Notes: generated by a model not told the origin, from the sequence alone. A stretch of 24,773 nucleotides of DNA from Methanothrix sp. (GCA_028688175.1 JAQTYS010000002.1:17153-41925), one strand, 5' to 3'; shown: positions 7,562-15,849, numbered from the stretch's first letter. Made by a program: numbers and translations.

Positions 7562-7732
7562 CTAATCTATGAATCCCTGTGCTTCAAAGAGAAGGGCTCC
7601 ATTTTCGTCCACCTCTCGGAACACTGCCCAGGTTGCTCTGTCCCTGGAAACGGGATTTTGATCATCATCGAAGTAGCGTATCTCCGATCGAACGGCTTTC
7701 CTAGAGTTTCTATCGAGCTTGCTTATTAACAT
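7562..7732 (-). CDS. Small unrecognised protein, 56 residues
   Basis: Not recognised. From the ATG at 7732 the minus strand reads 56 codons to TAG. The protein looks genuine: MLISKLDRNSRKAVRSEI, then RYFDDDQNPVSRD, WAVFREVDENGALLFEAQ and a GFID end. It is charged, has no hydrophobic segment, and its pattern of strand-like stretches with DDD and DENG turns suggests a small all-beta domain. A TATA-like TTTTATAC box ends 24 bp upstream of the ATG, which fits a leaderless archaeal gene. The plus strand is also open here (7541-7729), but that reading is Cys/Pro/Gly-rich and lacks a ribosome site or promoter at its start. The gene faces the end of the permease operon, 44 bp away. Function unknown; probably cytoplasmic. 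Confidence 0.6.
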   Translation of the reverse strand: MLISKLDRNSRKAVRSEIRYFDDDQNPVSRDRATWAVFREVDENGALLFEAQGFID

Positions 7733-7755
7733 AACATACTATTACGTTACTCTTA

Positions 7756-7763
7756 GTATAAAA
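7756..7763 (-). promoter_or_regulatory. Candidate TATA box of the 56-residue gene
   Basis: The minus strand reads TTTTATAC, ending 24 bp before the ATG at 7732. Spacing matches a leaderless archaeal promoter and supports the leftward reading of this small ORF. Confidence 0.45.
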
Positions 7764-7876
7764 CATTTTACTACAGTTTAATGTAATACGTGTTAAGTTT
7801 TTTTTGAATTATATCGCAAGAAATTCTTGGTAGAGATGAGCGCTTGCAGACACCAGAGAATATTGTTGCACTATTC

Positions 7877-8355
7877 TCAAGACCGGTTCGCGTTCATCTC
7901 CCCTCGATTCTGCTCCTCCAACCCAAATCCGATCAGAACGAAGCTCAAAACCGCCATGGAGATCCAGATGCCTGGCGGCAGGTACCACCACCAGTAGCCG
8001 TTGATGAATCCACCTCGAGAGAATGCATAGTTGAGCATCATCCCCAGCTCTTCTGCAGGGGATCGCCTCATCCTAGAAAGCTAAGTGAGACCTCCGTCAG
8101 CATTGCCCGGCAACGACTAGGATGAACTTGGCCATGATTACCTGCAAAGTATTTGGGCAAGATGTGCACGAAGACAATGTAGCCGTCACCTGCGCCCAGA
8201 CCCCTGGCAGCCTCTACGGAAGGCATCTCGCGCAGTTGCAGCACGCGAGAGCGGACCACTCGGGCAGTGGAGGTCCACCAGAGTGCAGCGATTACGATTA
8301 TTATGTTCCAGATGCTGGGGCTGGTGTGGGCTGCCAGGATGATCATCATTCTCAT
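7877..8355 (-). pseudogene. Decayed OppC-type permease, C-terminal half only
   Basis: The minus strand keeps the second half of a permease closely like the ones at 23093 and 16030: MIILAAHTSPSIWNI, TARVVRSRVLQLREMP, VEAARGLGAGDGYI, LTEVSLSFLG, then SRGGF and YWWWYLPPG. It is broken in several places. A TGA (8068-8070) replaces the Leu of FLGLGDP; the frame after it still reads GDPLQKSWG. Near 8041-8044 two bases are missing from the tggGGAGatgatg context, shifting the frame to read LGMMLNYAFSRGGF. Between about 8141 and 8106 the expected VIYAKFALSVAS is found in another frame (VIMAKFILVVAG), so two compensating indels flank it. The first ~125 codons are gone. The truncation point adjoins the IS relic at 8393. 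No SBP or B permease accompanies it. Confidence 0.88.
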
Positions 8356-8392
8356 ACGATCGAGGCTACAATGCTTCCAGGAATTTACTCAT

Positions 8393-8456
8393 AACCATGA
8401 TGCAAGTATTGGCAATGAAGTAGGAAGCCGCATCCTTGCGGGATGTGGTAGTTCAC
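8393..8456 (+). mobile_element. Right-end relic of an IS200/IS605 (TnpB-type) element with omega-RNA-like hairpin
   Basis: A near-perfect 8-bp stem, CCGCATCC (8428-8435) and GGATGTGG (8441-8448, one G-T pair), closes a TTGCG loop. It is preceded by GGAAG and followed by TAGTTCAC. The pattern GAAGCC-hairpin-GGTAGTTCAC is what I know from the 3' ends of TnpB-encoding elements, where the same segment forms the scaffold of the guide (omega) RNA. Just upstream the plus strand reads NHDASIGNEVGSRILAG, which resembles a TnpB C-terminus. No tnpB body, tnpA or left end is present. It is therefore a remnant, perhaps the insertion that cut the adjacent permease. Family assignment is from memory of the motif, not a search. 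Confidence 0.55.
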
Positions 8457-8651
8457 GATACGGAAAAATGATATTTTTGGCAGAATTTGAATTTAGAAAC
8501 TGTTTTCAATAGACACCTTTTAAGGGATGTCGTATTTAGAATATTTTCATATAAATTGCGGAATTTTTGGTTATTCCTGATATAAGTAGCCAAATGAAAT
8601 ATCTAAATAGTATGACATATTTTAATGTATTTAGCACAAAAGAGGTGTAAA
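8457..8651 (+). promoter_or_regulatory. AT-rich upstream region of the SBP at 8652
   Basis: About 195 bp with no gene. It holds several TATA-like stretches; ATATCTAAATAG at about 8599-8610 is best placed (some 42-53 bp before the ATG), and CATATAAATT near 8549-8558 is a second candidate. An imperfect dyad, GACACCTTTTAAGGGATGTC (8512-8531), lies upstream and could bind a regulator. A clear GAGGTG ribosome site sits just before the ATG. Confidence 0.35.
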
Positions 8652-10262
8652 ATGACGACTAAAGAGCTCACAATCAGCATGCTAATTCTTGCAAGCATTC
8701 TGTTTTCAGGATATATTGGAGGGGCATTGGCCGCCTCCGAGGGTGATGAGCGGATATCTAATTTGGTCATCGGCTCTGATATGGGCGACTTCGCTGCAAA
8801 TCTGGCAGATTTTAACTGCAATTATCTGATGATCTTCAGCCATGAGGGTTTAGTTGATTTCGATTCTAATGGTGAGATCGTCCCGAGGCTGGCTGAAAGC
8901 TGGGACACCGACGATATGAAAAAATGGGTGTTTCATCTGGTCAAGAATGCCACATGGCACGATGGGGTGCCTTTTACTTCAAACGATGTGAAATTTACGA
9001 TGGAATATACAAGAGATAAGAAAATCTTGTATGGATCGACAGCATATAACGAGCTCGAGTCGGTCGAAACGCCTGATGATCATACTGTTATCTTAAATCT
9101 TAAAATGCCAAATATTGCTTGCTTGGCAAGGTTGGCTAATGTACCTATAATTATACCCGAGCATATTTTCGAAAATATTGACGATCCTAAAAAGTTCACT
9201 GATGTAAATCAGATGTTTATTGGAACGGGACCATATATCTTTGGTAGTTACGATAAAGCTGCAGGTATTATCAATTTCAAGGCAAATGACAATTATTGGG
9301 CTGGCAAGCCAGCTATAAAAAATATCGAGATGAGGCTATTTAAAAATCAAGATACTATGATGATGGCACTTCAAAACGGCGAAATCGATCTACCCTATTT
9401 CTACTCGAAAGGAGCCAGCTATTATTATGTGCCAAAATTGCTGGAAAACCAGAATATTAAAGTGATGACATTCGATAGTTTGGGAATTAAAAAAGCAATC
9501 ATATTTAATTCTCAGAAAAAGCCATTTGATAGCAAGGATCTGAGACAGGCCATAAGCTATGCCATCAACTATGATGAATTATTGAACCTGATGACGGCAG
9601 GATACGGTAAAGTGCCGAATTCCGGGCTGGTTCTCGAGAGCACAAAGTATTATATTGAAACAAGGCCGATGGAGTACGATTCTGAAAAGGCCAGGACAAT
9701 GCTGGATAGTCTTGGATATAAGGACATAGATGGCGACGAATTTCGGGAAATGCCTGATGGCTCAAAGTTTAGCCCGGAGCTGTTAGTACAATCATCAAAT
9801 GATGAATCCGTAAGAGCTTCCGAACTCATTGAGAAGGATCTAGGCGAAGTGGGAATCGCTCTGAAAATAAAAATGGTTGACAATCCAACATTTTGGGACA
9901 TCATTGAAGAAAAGAGAGAGCATGAAATGATGTTTGGCGGCTTGCCCTTCTGGACAACAAATGGATATAAGGGATATTATACATCAATCATGGACTCTCG
10001 CAACTACGGTTGGGCAAATATAAACGATTCAGCTTATCAATCAATTGCTGATAATTTGGCAATGGCCAAAGATCTCAGTGAGAGAAAAAAGCTGGTGGAG
10101 ACGATTCAGAATTATTACTCAGAGAATCTCCCTGTCATACCGCTGTATTCTATGGACTTCATCCAGCCATACGATAAAAAATATGAGGGATATGCGACTC
10201 ATCCCACATGGGGTTTTCTATCTCAGACCACTTTCATGAACTTGCATAAATCAGATGGATAG
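8652..10262 (+). CDS. Peptide/nickel-type ABC solute-binding protein (paralogue 1)
   Basis: Secreted ligand-binding subunit, SBP_bac_5 family, 536 residues. The ATG at 8652 is chosen for its GAGGTG ribosome site and because it begins the signal peptide (cut after GGALA, ~27); the in-frame ATG at 8625 would add nine residues. Landmarks: LAESWDTDDMKKWVFHLVKN, WHDGVPFTSNDVKFTMEY, ETPDDHTVILNL, GTGPYIFGSYDKAAGI, NYWAGKP, RQAISYAINYDELL, and near residue 358 an EF-hand-like loop DIDGDEFRE. The segment FYSKGASYYYVPKLL is shared with the SBPs at 18717 and 20463 and marks this subfamily. Followed after 77 bp by permease B. Markedly AT-rich. There is no intact permease C or ATPase directly downstream, so it must borrow these from elsewhere. 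Confidence 0.94.
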   Translation: MTTKELTISMLILASILFSGYIGGALAASEGDERISNLVIGSDMGDFAANLADFNCNYLMIFSHEGLVDFDSNGEIVPRLAESWDTDDMKKWVFHLVKNATWHDGVPFTSNDVKFTMEYTRDKKILYGSTAYNELESVETPDDHTVILNLKMPNIACLARLANVPIIIPEHIFENIDDPKKFTDVNQMFIGTGPYIFGSYDKAAGIINFKANDNYWAGKPAIKNIEMRLFKNQDTMMMALQNGEIDLPYFYSKGASYYYVPKLLENQNIKVMTFDSLGIKKAIIFNSQKKPFDSKDLRQAISYAINYDELLNLMTAGYGKVPNSGLVLESTKYYIETRPMEYDSEKARTMLDSLGYKDIDGDEFREMPDGSKFSPELLVQSSNDESVRASELIEKDLGEVGIALKIKMVDNPTFWDIIEEKREHEMMFGGLPFWTTNGYKGYYTSIMDSRNYGWANINDSAYQSIADNLAMAKDLSERKKLVETIQNYYSENLPVIPLYSMDFIQPYDKKYEGYATHPTWGFLSQTTFMNLHKSDG

Positions 10263-10279
10263 CTTTGACTAAAAAAGCT
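10261..10279 (+). terminator. Weak hairpin between SBP and permease B
   Basis: AGCTTT (10261-10266) and AAAGCT (10274-10279) form a 6-bp stem right at the SBP stop codon, followed by a T-rich stretch (attcatctttattt). It may terminate part of the transcription, giving more binding protein than permease, or mark a processing site. Much weaker than the hairpin in the same position at 22047. Confidence 0.35.
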
Positions 10280-10339
10280 ATTCATCTTTATTTATGCGAA
10301 AATGATGTCGATTAAAACCATCGAAGAAAGGATAAGAAA

Positions 10340-11338
10340 ATGATAAGGCCGAGCAGCAGGACGACTTTGTATATCTCCAACAAGGTATTCAGATATACGG
10401 TCACGATATTTATCATATTGACGTTAAATTTCTTCATACCTCGAATGATGCCCGGAGATCCGATGACAAATATGCTTGGCGAGGGGGCACGGTGGATGGA
10501 TAAGGAGTATCTTGATGAACTCCGGGCCGAATACGGACTGGACAGGCCGCTGCATGAGCAATATCTTGCATATCTGTCAAGCCTGGCCAGGTTCGACCTC
10601 GGCTACTCAATTCATAAGAGCTTGAAGGTTAAAGACCTCTTGATGGAAAGAATCTTCTGGACACTTTTGCTGGTATTTCCATCCGTAATAATCGGTGGGG
10701 CTTTAGCCTTAATTCTCGGCTCATTTGCCGGCTTTAGACAGGGGAGCATAATGGACAGGTTGATGACCACACTGCTTCTACTGCTGTATAGCACGCCCGC
10801 ATTCCTTTTTGCCATGATCCTGGTTAGCATATTCAGTTTCCATTTGGGGTGGTTTCCTCTTGGCAACTTTGCTTCAGGGAAGATGCATGGCGCCACCTAC
10901 CTGCTCGATGTCACATGGCATCTATTTCTTCCGGTAGCCATCCTTTCACTATTTGAGGCTACATACACATACCTAGTTATTCGCAACTCCATAACGCAAA
11001 TCCTTGGAGAGTATTTCATTTTCGTTGCCAGGGCCAAGGGACTTTCCGATAGGGTGATTGAGTTACACCATGTCATTCGCAATGTGCTTCCTCAGTTTAT
11101 AAGTATCATGGCGCTCAACTTCGGTTTCATGGTCAGCGGCGCTTTGATCATAGAGATCGTGTTCTCGCTTAACGGCATGGGCACCCTCATTTACGATGCG
11201 GTTATATCCCGCGATTATCCGTTAATGCAAGGCGCATTCCTGGTTCTGACGTTCTTCTTGATAGCCGCGAACTTTGCAGCCGATTTGCTTTATGGCATCG
11301 CAGATCCTCGGATTGCAGATGCCAGGGATTCGACTTGA
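10340..11338 (+). CDS. ABC transporter permease, OppB family (paralogue 1)
   Basis: 332 residues. N-terminal helix YTVTIFIILTLNFFIPR with the MMPGDP motif, a periplasmic loop including LRAEYGLDRPLHEQYLAYL, and about five more membrane segments. The EAA coupling loop lies around residues 223-250 (EYFIFVARAKGLSDRVIELHH), and SLNGMGTLIYDAV precedes the last helix. It closely resembles the B permeases at 13254 and 22112 and is only distantly like 5759. An AAAGGA ribosome site stands about eight bases before the ATG. No permease C follows: the next 248 bp are AT-rich and lead to another SBP gene, so the unit is an incomplete transporter on its own. Confidence 0.95.
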   Translation: MIRPSSRTTLYISNKVFRYTVTIFIILTLNFFIPRMMPGDPMTNMLGEGARWMDKEYLDELRAEYGLDRPLHEQYLAYLSSLARFDLGYSIHKSLKVKDLLMERIFWTLLLVFPSVIIGGALALILGSFAGFRQGSIMDRLMTTLLLLLYSTPAFLFAMILVSIFSFHLGWFPLGNFASGKMHGATYLLDVTWHLFLPVAILSLFEATYTYLVIRNSITQILGEYFIFVARAKGLSDRVIELHHVIRNVLPQFISIMALNFGFMVSGALIIEIVFSLNGMGTLIYDAVISRDYPLMQGAFLVLTFFLIAANFAADLLYGIADPRIADARDST

Positions 11339-11586
11339 GGGCAAATGATTTGACAAGTTTCGTCGTGTCTTCAAAGTTCATGAGGTTGATTTATGAAGCG
11401 CTACTTAAATCAAAAGGCAAAGGTGTTAAACCTATAATTGATTTTAGCTATTTTGGCAGGGATACATTTATGAATATACGCGAATTTTTATACGCATTTG
11501 CCTATTTCTTATTTTATGTAAATAGTCTATTTAATTCCAAAATGCTTAATACATAGTAATACTAACACGATGAATGATGTGATGTT

Positions 11587-13200
11587 ATGGGAAGGCATAA
11601 GAACATAATGATATTGACCACAATGTTGCTCCTTTTGGGCATCATAATAGCGCCCTGCATGGGAGCTGAATCTGAAAATGGGTCGAATCAAGGACATATA
11701 CCAAAGCTTGTCATCGGAACGACAATGGATGTAAACGATATTAACCTGGGAGATTTCAGCTTCAGGACCTTTACCTCAAATCTGATATGGCCGAGACTGG
11801 TACAAGTAGACAGCCAGGGCTTGTTCGTTGGTGATGTGGCCGAAAGTTGGGAGACTGACGATGCACAAACCTGGACGATTCATCTTGCCAAGAACGCCAC
11901 ATGGGAAGACGGAAAACAGATAACATCCGGCGATGTCAAATTCGCGACCCAATATCTGGCTGAAAAAGTTCCATCATTTGCCAAATCATGGGAGAATGTA
12001 GAATCCATAGAGACACCTGATGATTATACAGTTATCTTTAAATTTAAGTCGCCAAACCGAAATAGTCTTTATAAATTGCAAATGATGATAATACCTCAGC
12101 ACATTTTCAAAGATATTGATGATCCATTGGTATTCAACGATAACCGGGCCGTGATAGGCAGTGGTCCCTACAAGTTCGAAAAATTCGATAAAAAGGCTGG
12201 AATAATCTCATTCAAGTTAAATAAGAATTATTGGAGAGAGAAACCGGTTATAGATGAAGTTGAGTTAAAATTATATAAAAACCTCGATGTCATGCTAATG
12301 GCTCTGCAAAAGGGTGAGATTGATGTTCCATATATATATCCAGCAGGTGTACCTTACTTCCATCTGTCCAGTCTCTTGAAGAACTCCAATTTGAAGTGCA
12401 ATATTTCAGGTAATATGGCTGTCTCCAAAGTGCTCTGGATAAACAATGATAGAAAGCCATATGATAATCTCCAGCTTAGAAAGGCACTAAGTTATGCGAT
12501 CGACTATGAGGAGCTGGTAAGGCTGATGACTGGCGGGTTTGGCGAGGTCCCAAACGCCGGCTTTATTCCCAAAATGGCACCTTATTATATCGAGACAGAA
12601 GCTATGGCCAGAGATATAAATGAATCAAAGTCGTTGCTTGATTCATTAGGCTTTAAGGACATAAATGGAGATGGATTCAGAGAAGATGCCGACGGAAAGG
12701 AATTCGTAGTCAAGATCACCGTTGGCCCGGAGGATCAAGCCAGCGACTCATACCGCACTGCACAGCTTATAAAGAAATATCTTAGTGATGTTGATTTGAA
12801 TGTCGAACTGAAGTACATGGATGAGAATCCCTTCTATGAGATGATGGATACCACCAAAGAGTTCGACATCTTTATTGGCGGCGCAGGTTCATGGTTGTTT
12901 GCCGATTATGCCGGGTATTGGACGGGAGCTTTTGACTACAGGAGTTGGGGATGGGCAATGGTCAAGGACCAAGATTATCTGGCAATGGTAGACGATCTTA
13001 TGACAGAAACAAAAGAGGATAAGGTTGCGGAAATAGTTGAGAAGATGCAACAATACTATGCCAGTAATATGCCAGCAATTCCTCTATACACAGTAGATTA
13101 CATCCAGCCATATAATAAAAAATATGAAGGCTGGGGCAACCAATACGTCTATAGATTAATGTGCTGGGATACATTCTATAATTTGCGTGAAGTCGAGTAG
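11587..13200 (+). CDS. Peptide/nickel-type ABC solute-binding protein (paralogue 2)
   Basis: Secreted binding protein, 537 residues, same subfamily as 8652. Signal peptide of ~27 residues (hydrophobic MLLLLGIIIAP, then CMGA). It contains a Cys but the context APCMG does not fit a lipobox. Landmarks: VAESWETDDAQTWTIHLAKN, WEDGKQITSGDVKF, ETPDDYTVIFKF, GSGPYKFEKFDKKAGI, NYWREKP, RKALSYAIDYEELV, and an EF-hand-like DINGDGFRED loop near residue 358. At the place where the paralogues have SYYYVPKLL it reads PYFHLSSLL, suggesting an altered pocket or docking surface. The ribosome site is weak (GTGATG). Followed by permease B after 53 bp, which include a T-rich tract (ctttatttattattat). AT-rich like its upstream neighbour. 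Confidence 0.94.
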   Translation: MGRHKNIMILTTMLLLLGIIIAPCMGAESENGSNQGHIPKLVIGTTMDVNDINLGDFSFRTFTSNLIWPRLVQVDSQGLFVGDVAESWETDDAQTWTIHLAKNATWEDGKQITSGDVKFATQYLAEKVPSFAKSWENVESIETPDDYTVIFKFKSPNRNSLYKLQMMIIPQHIFKDIDDPLVFNDNRAVIGSGPYKFEKFDKKAGIISFKLNKNYWREKPVIDEVELKLYKNLDVMLMALQKGEIDVPYIYPAGVPYFHLSSLLKNSNLKCNISGNMAVSKVLWINNDRKPYDNLQLRKALSYAIDYEELVRLMTGGFGEVPNAGFIPKMAPYYIETEAMARDINESKSLLDSLGFKDINGDGFREDADGKEFVVKITVGPEDQASDSYRTAQLIKKYLSDVDLNVELKYMDENPFYEMMDTTKEFDIFIGGAGSWLFADYAGYWTGAFDYRSWGWAMVKDQDYLAMVDDLMTETKEDKVAEIVEKMQQYYASNMPAIPLYTVDYIQPYNKKYEGWGNQYVYRLMCWDTFYNLREVE

Positions 13201-13253
13201 CCTACAGGATAGCTGCTCCCTTTATTTATTATTATCCAGGAAGGAATTCAAAA

Positions 13254-14270
13254 GTGATAAGGATTAGCAAAAGACAATCATACGTTATCCAGAAAAGTCT
13301 CAGATATTGTATGGTATTAATTATAATCTTGTCGATAAATTTTCTCTTACCCAGAATGATGCCAGGCGATCCGGTATATACTCTCTTGGGTCATGATGGT
13401 TATGAAAAAGGATCACATGCCAACCAGGCCTTTATTGATAGCCTGCGCGCTAAATACGGCCTTGATAAGCCACTCTATGAACAATACATCATATACTTTC
13501 TCTCGCTTGCTCATAATGACCTAGGCTATTCGATTCAGAAAGGCAGTAGCGTTGCAGATCTAATAACCGATAAGCTGCTATGGACCATTTTGCTGTTAAT
13601 GCCATCTATTGCAGTAGGAGAGCTGCTGGCTTTATTGCTCGGCACCATTGCGGGGTTCAATCAAGGCAGAAAAATAGATGGCATAATAACTTCCGTTTGC
13701 GTTTTTGTGCATACAGTTCCTGCCTTTCTTATGGCAATGATCTTCATGAGAGTATTTAGCTATCATCTATCCTGGTTTCCTCTAGGTCATTTTACTGGTG
13801 GAACATCTGAGGGGATAGACTACTTTTTTGATGCAGCCTGGCACATGGCTCTCCCTATGATTATACTTGTGTTGATTGAAGTGACCTATACCTTTTTCGT
13901 CGTTCGAAATTCCATCATGCAAATAAATGATGAATATTTTATATTTGTAGCCAGGTCAAAAGGGCTCTCTGATACCTTAATTGCCTTCAGGCATGTGATG
14001 AAGAATGTCCTGCCACAATTTATCAGCATGGCAGCTCTGGGTTTCTCCTATATGGTTTCTGGCGCGCTGATCATTGAGATCGTATTCTCTTTAGATGGAA
14101 TGGGTACATTGATATACGACGCTGTGATGGCTAGGGATTATCCCGTGATGCAAGGATCATTTCTGGTAATAACAATCGCAGTTATTTCGATGAATTTCCT
14201 GGCGGAGATGCTATATGGATTGGTGGATCCCAGGGTCAGCGATCCGGGCTTTGTACAATCCAGATGGTAG
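13254..14270 (+). CDS. ABC transporter permease, OppB family (paralogue 2)
   Basis: 338 residues, GTG start with a good AGGAAGGA ribosome site upstream. Motifs: INFLLPRMMPGDPVYTLLG, RAKYGLDKPLYEQYIIYFL, EAA loop ~226-256 (EYFIFVARSKGLSDTLIAFRH), LDGMGTLIYDAVMARDYP and the end LYGLVDPRVSD. Strongly similar to 10340 and 22112 throughout. It is visibly AT-rich: line 13921-13980 has 18 G+C of 60. Its stop lies only 2 bp from the stop of the opposing MFS gene, so the operon is cut off here from any permease C. The nearest permease C in the same direction starts at 16030, across the MFS gene. Confidence 0.95.
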   Translation: MIRISKRQSYVIQKSLRYCMVLIIILSINFLLPRMMPGDPVYTLLGHDGYEKGSHANQAFIDSLRAKYGLDKPLYEQYIIYFLSLAHNDLGYSIQKGSSVADLITDKLLWTILLLMPSIAVGELLALLLGTIAGFNQGRKIDGIITSVCVFVHTVPAFLMAMIFMRVFSYHLSWFPLGHFTGGTSEGIDYFFDAAWHMALPMIILVLIEVTYTFFVVRNSIMQINDEYFIFVARSKGLSDTLIAFRHVMKNVLPQFISMAALGFSYMVSGALIIEIVFSLDGMGTLIYDAVMARDYPVMQGSFLVITIAVISMNFLAEMLYGLVDPRVSDPGFVQSRW

Positions 14271-14272
14271 GG

Positions 14273-15499
14273 CTATCTCCTTTTTCCTAAGTCCATTTGG
14301 CGAAGCCTAATTGCCGGGTAAAGCAGAACTGGCAATGCCGCTACGACCAAGCACAATAGTGCAAACGACAAGGACACCTTCTCAGCCATGAACCCAACCA
14401 TCGGAAAGACGATCATTATTCCCAGCGATGATAACTGGTTTTTAACGGATAGGACTGTAGCTCTGCTCTCAGCAGGTATTCTGGAGTTTACGATTTCGCT
14501 TTGTATCGGATAAAACATGGATACTGCAAAAGCGACAAAGAAAAGGAATATCGCAGAGGCAACGTTGTTGCTCAATGCCAGGAGGGCATATGATAAAAGC
14601 ATCAAAACAGGAATTGCAATTATAACATTTTTTATATTGAACCTATCCAGGAGAGATGAGAGCTTTGCGCCGGCAGCAACGCAAAATTGGTCAATGGAAA
14701 ATATCAAGCCCAAAAGGTAAAGCGGCACGGCCATATCTGTGAAGTATTTCTGCAAAAATGAATAGATGGTATTATCAACAACGAAGATGCCGACGCCCAG
14801 AGCCAACATATACATCACAATTGGGTTGTGCTTTATAACTTGCAAAGTATTCGAAAAATGCCTTGCAATGCTCTTTTGTCTCCTCTCGGGATTCAATATT
14901 TTTGTGGTCTCTGCAAAAAAGAACACCGGAATTAGAGCAAATAGTGCAATGATCAGTGAAACGATATAAACTGCTTCAAACGATCTCTCCGCAACAAACC
15001 CGCTGGCTGCGACGCCCAAAGACGATGCGATAAACATAACTGCAAAAAGATTGCCCAGAACTTTTTTAAAATTAGTTGCGTTTTTTGTTATTTTTAGGCT
15101 ATCATAGGCAATAGATTCGTATGTCGCATTGAAGAACTCCTGGGAGACTGCAACCAGCGCATAGCCCAGTGCAAAAAGCATGACGTCATGTGCAACCAGG
15201 ATTATAGCGAATCCAATTACTCGGATAACTATGCTCAAAACGGCACTCGTTTTTCTGCCGAGAATGTCCGAGATCGCACCTGCCGGGGCATCCGATGCCA
15301 TTGAGGCAAATTGGGATATAGATTGGATAAGACCTATCTCAAAGAGACCGATATCCCTCTGGCCTAAAAACAACATCCACACAGCCCAATCCAGCCGGAG
15401 GCGCATCAATCCGGCATAAAGATAATTCAAATTTATATTCTGAAAAACATTCAAATTAATTGCAGTCTCCTTTTTTTGAGTCATGCTCGGTCTCATCAT
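14273..15499 (-). CDS. MFS transporter, second copy, unrelated in detail to the first
   Basis: 408-residue major facilitator protein with hydrophobic segments along its length and motif A as GAISDILGRKTS in loop 2-3. The two halves are separated by a polar region around KILNPERRQKSIARHF. The sequence FQNINLNYLYAGLMRLRLDWAVWMLFL at the N-terminus and the lack of obvious likeness to the MFS protein at 1976 suggest a different subfamily. Start ATG at 15499 (a second ATG follows at once, and another at 15484). It runs against the flow of the ABC genes, meets permease B tail to tail with a 2-bp gap, and separates it from permease C. A TATA-like AGATATATTAATAAAT on the minus strand (15561-15576) may drive it. 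Substrate unknown. Confidence 0.92.
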   Translation of the reverse strand: MMRPSMTQKKETAINLNVFQNINLNYLYAGLMRLRLDWAVWMLFLGQRDIGLFEIGLIQSISQFASMASDAPAGAISDILGRKTSAVLSIVIRVIGFAIILVAHDVMLFALGYALVAVSQEFFNATYESIAYDSLKITKNATNFKKVLGNLFAVMFIASSLGVAASGFVAERSFEAVYIVSLIIALFALIPVFFFAETTKILNPERRQKSIARHFSNTLQVIKHNPIVMYMLALGVGIFVVDNTIYSFLQKYFTDMAVPLYLLGLIFSIDQFCVAAGAKLSSLLDRFNIKNVIIAIPVLMLLSYALLALSNNVASAIFLFFVAFAVSMFYPIQSEIVNSRIPAESRATVLSVKNQLSSLGIMIVFPMVGFMAEKVSLSFALLCLVVAALPVLLYPAIRLRQMDLGKRR

Positions 15500-15849
15500 G
15501 ATACCCTGGCTCAGATGGTAATGCCAAATCTTTTTTCTCTATGCTTAGTTTTGTCGTCCTATTTATTAATATATCTGTTAATTCTAATAATATTAAGTGT
15601 TATTATATTAAAAATTAATATCGATGATACACGGTGCAGCAAGCTGCAAGGCATCCAATGCGCTGCCGCATTAAAATTGCAGATAATAAAGCGCTATGCA
15701 ATTGGTACAGAGAGATATTCTTAAATAGTATTATTTCATTAAATTTGATTATGAGAAAAAGGACATTAATGTATATATTATTAATAACTAACAATAGAGA
15801 TTGGCGCAAAAGGGAATAGAATGGCAAGTTGTGTGAACTACTAATCAGC
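15500..15849. other. AT-rich intergenic region with a structured segment
   Basis: About 350 bp without a convincing gene; the ORFs open here are low-complexity and lack ribosome sites. It holds the MFS promoter (15561-15576) and TATA-like sequence near 15766-15785 for rightward transcription. In the middle, 15637-15705 is less AT-rich and self-complementary: GCAGcaagCTGC, and CCAAT plus GCGCT facing AGCGC plus ATTGG. This could be a small RNA, an operator region or relic DNA; nothing decides between them. Confidence 0.4.

Noticed and set aside
7541..7729. 62-codon plus-strand ORF
   Set aside because: It is the antisense shadow of the 56-residue leftward gene; it has no ribosome site or promoter and an implausible composition.
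8441..8456. tRNA-like GGATGTGGTAGTTCA
   Set aside because: No T-arm consensus or acceptor stem partner follows within tRNA distance; the IS605 right-end reading explains it better.
8460..8470. 11-base identity between the sequence after the omega-RNA-like hairpin and the start-codon region of permease B at 5751-5761
   Set aside because: An omega-RNA guide should match from its first base next to a target motif; here the match starts several bases in and is interrupted by a 2-base difference. Most likely chance.
8503..8540. CRISPR-repeat-like gttttcaatagacac... sequence with internal dyad
   Set aside because: Only one copy is present, with no spacers or second repeat, and no cas genes in the window.
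11335..11556. 73-codon plus-strand frame with TTG start after permease B (includes IIDFSYFGRDTF)
   Set aside because: Starts inside the permease end on a TTG without ribosome site, AT-rich and low-complexity. A faint likeness to the SBP segment DYYFGVYSM was too weak to call a third SBP fossil.
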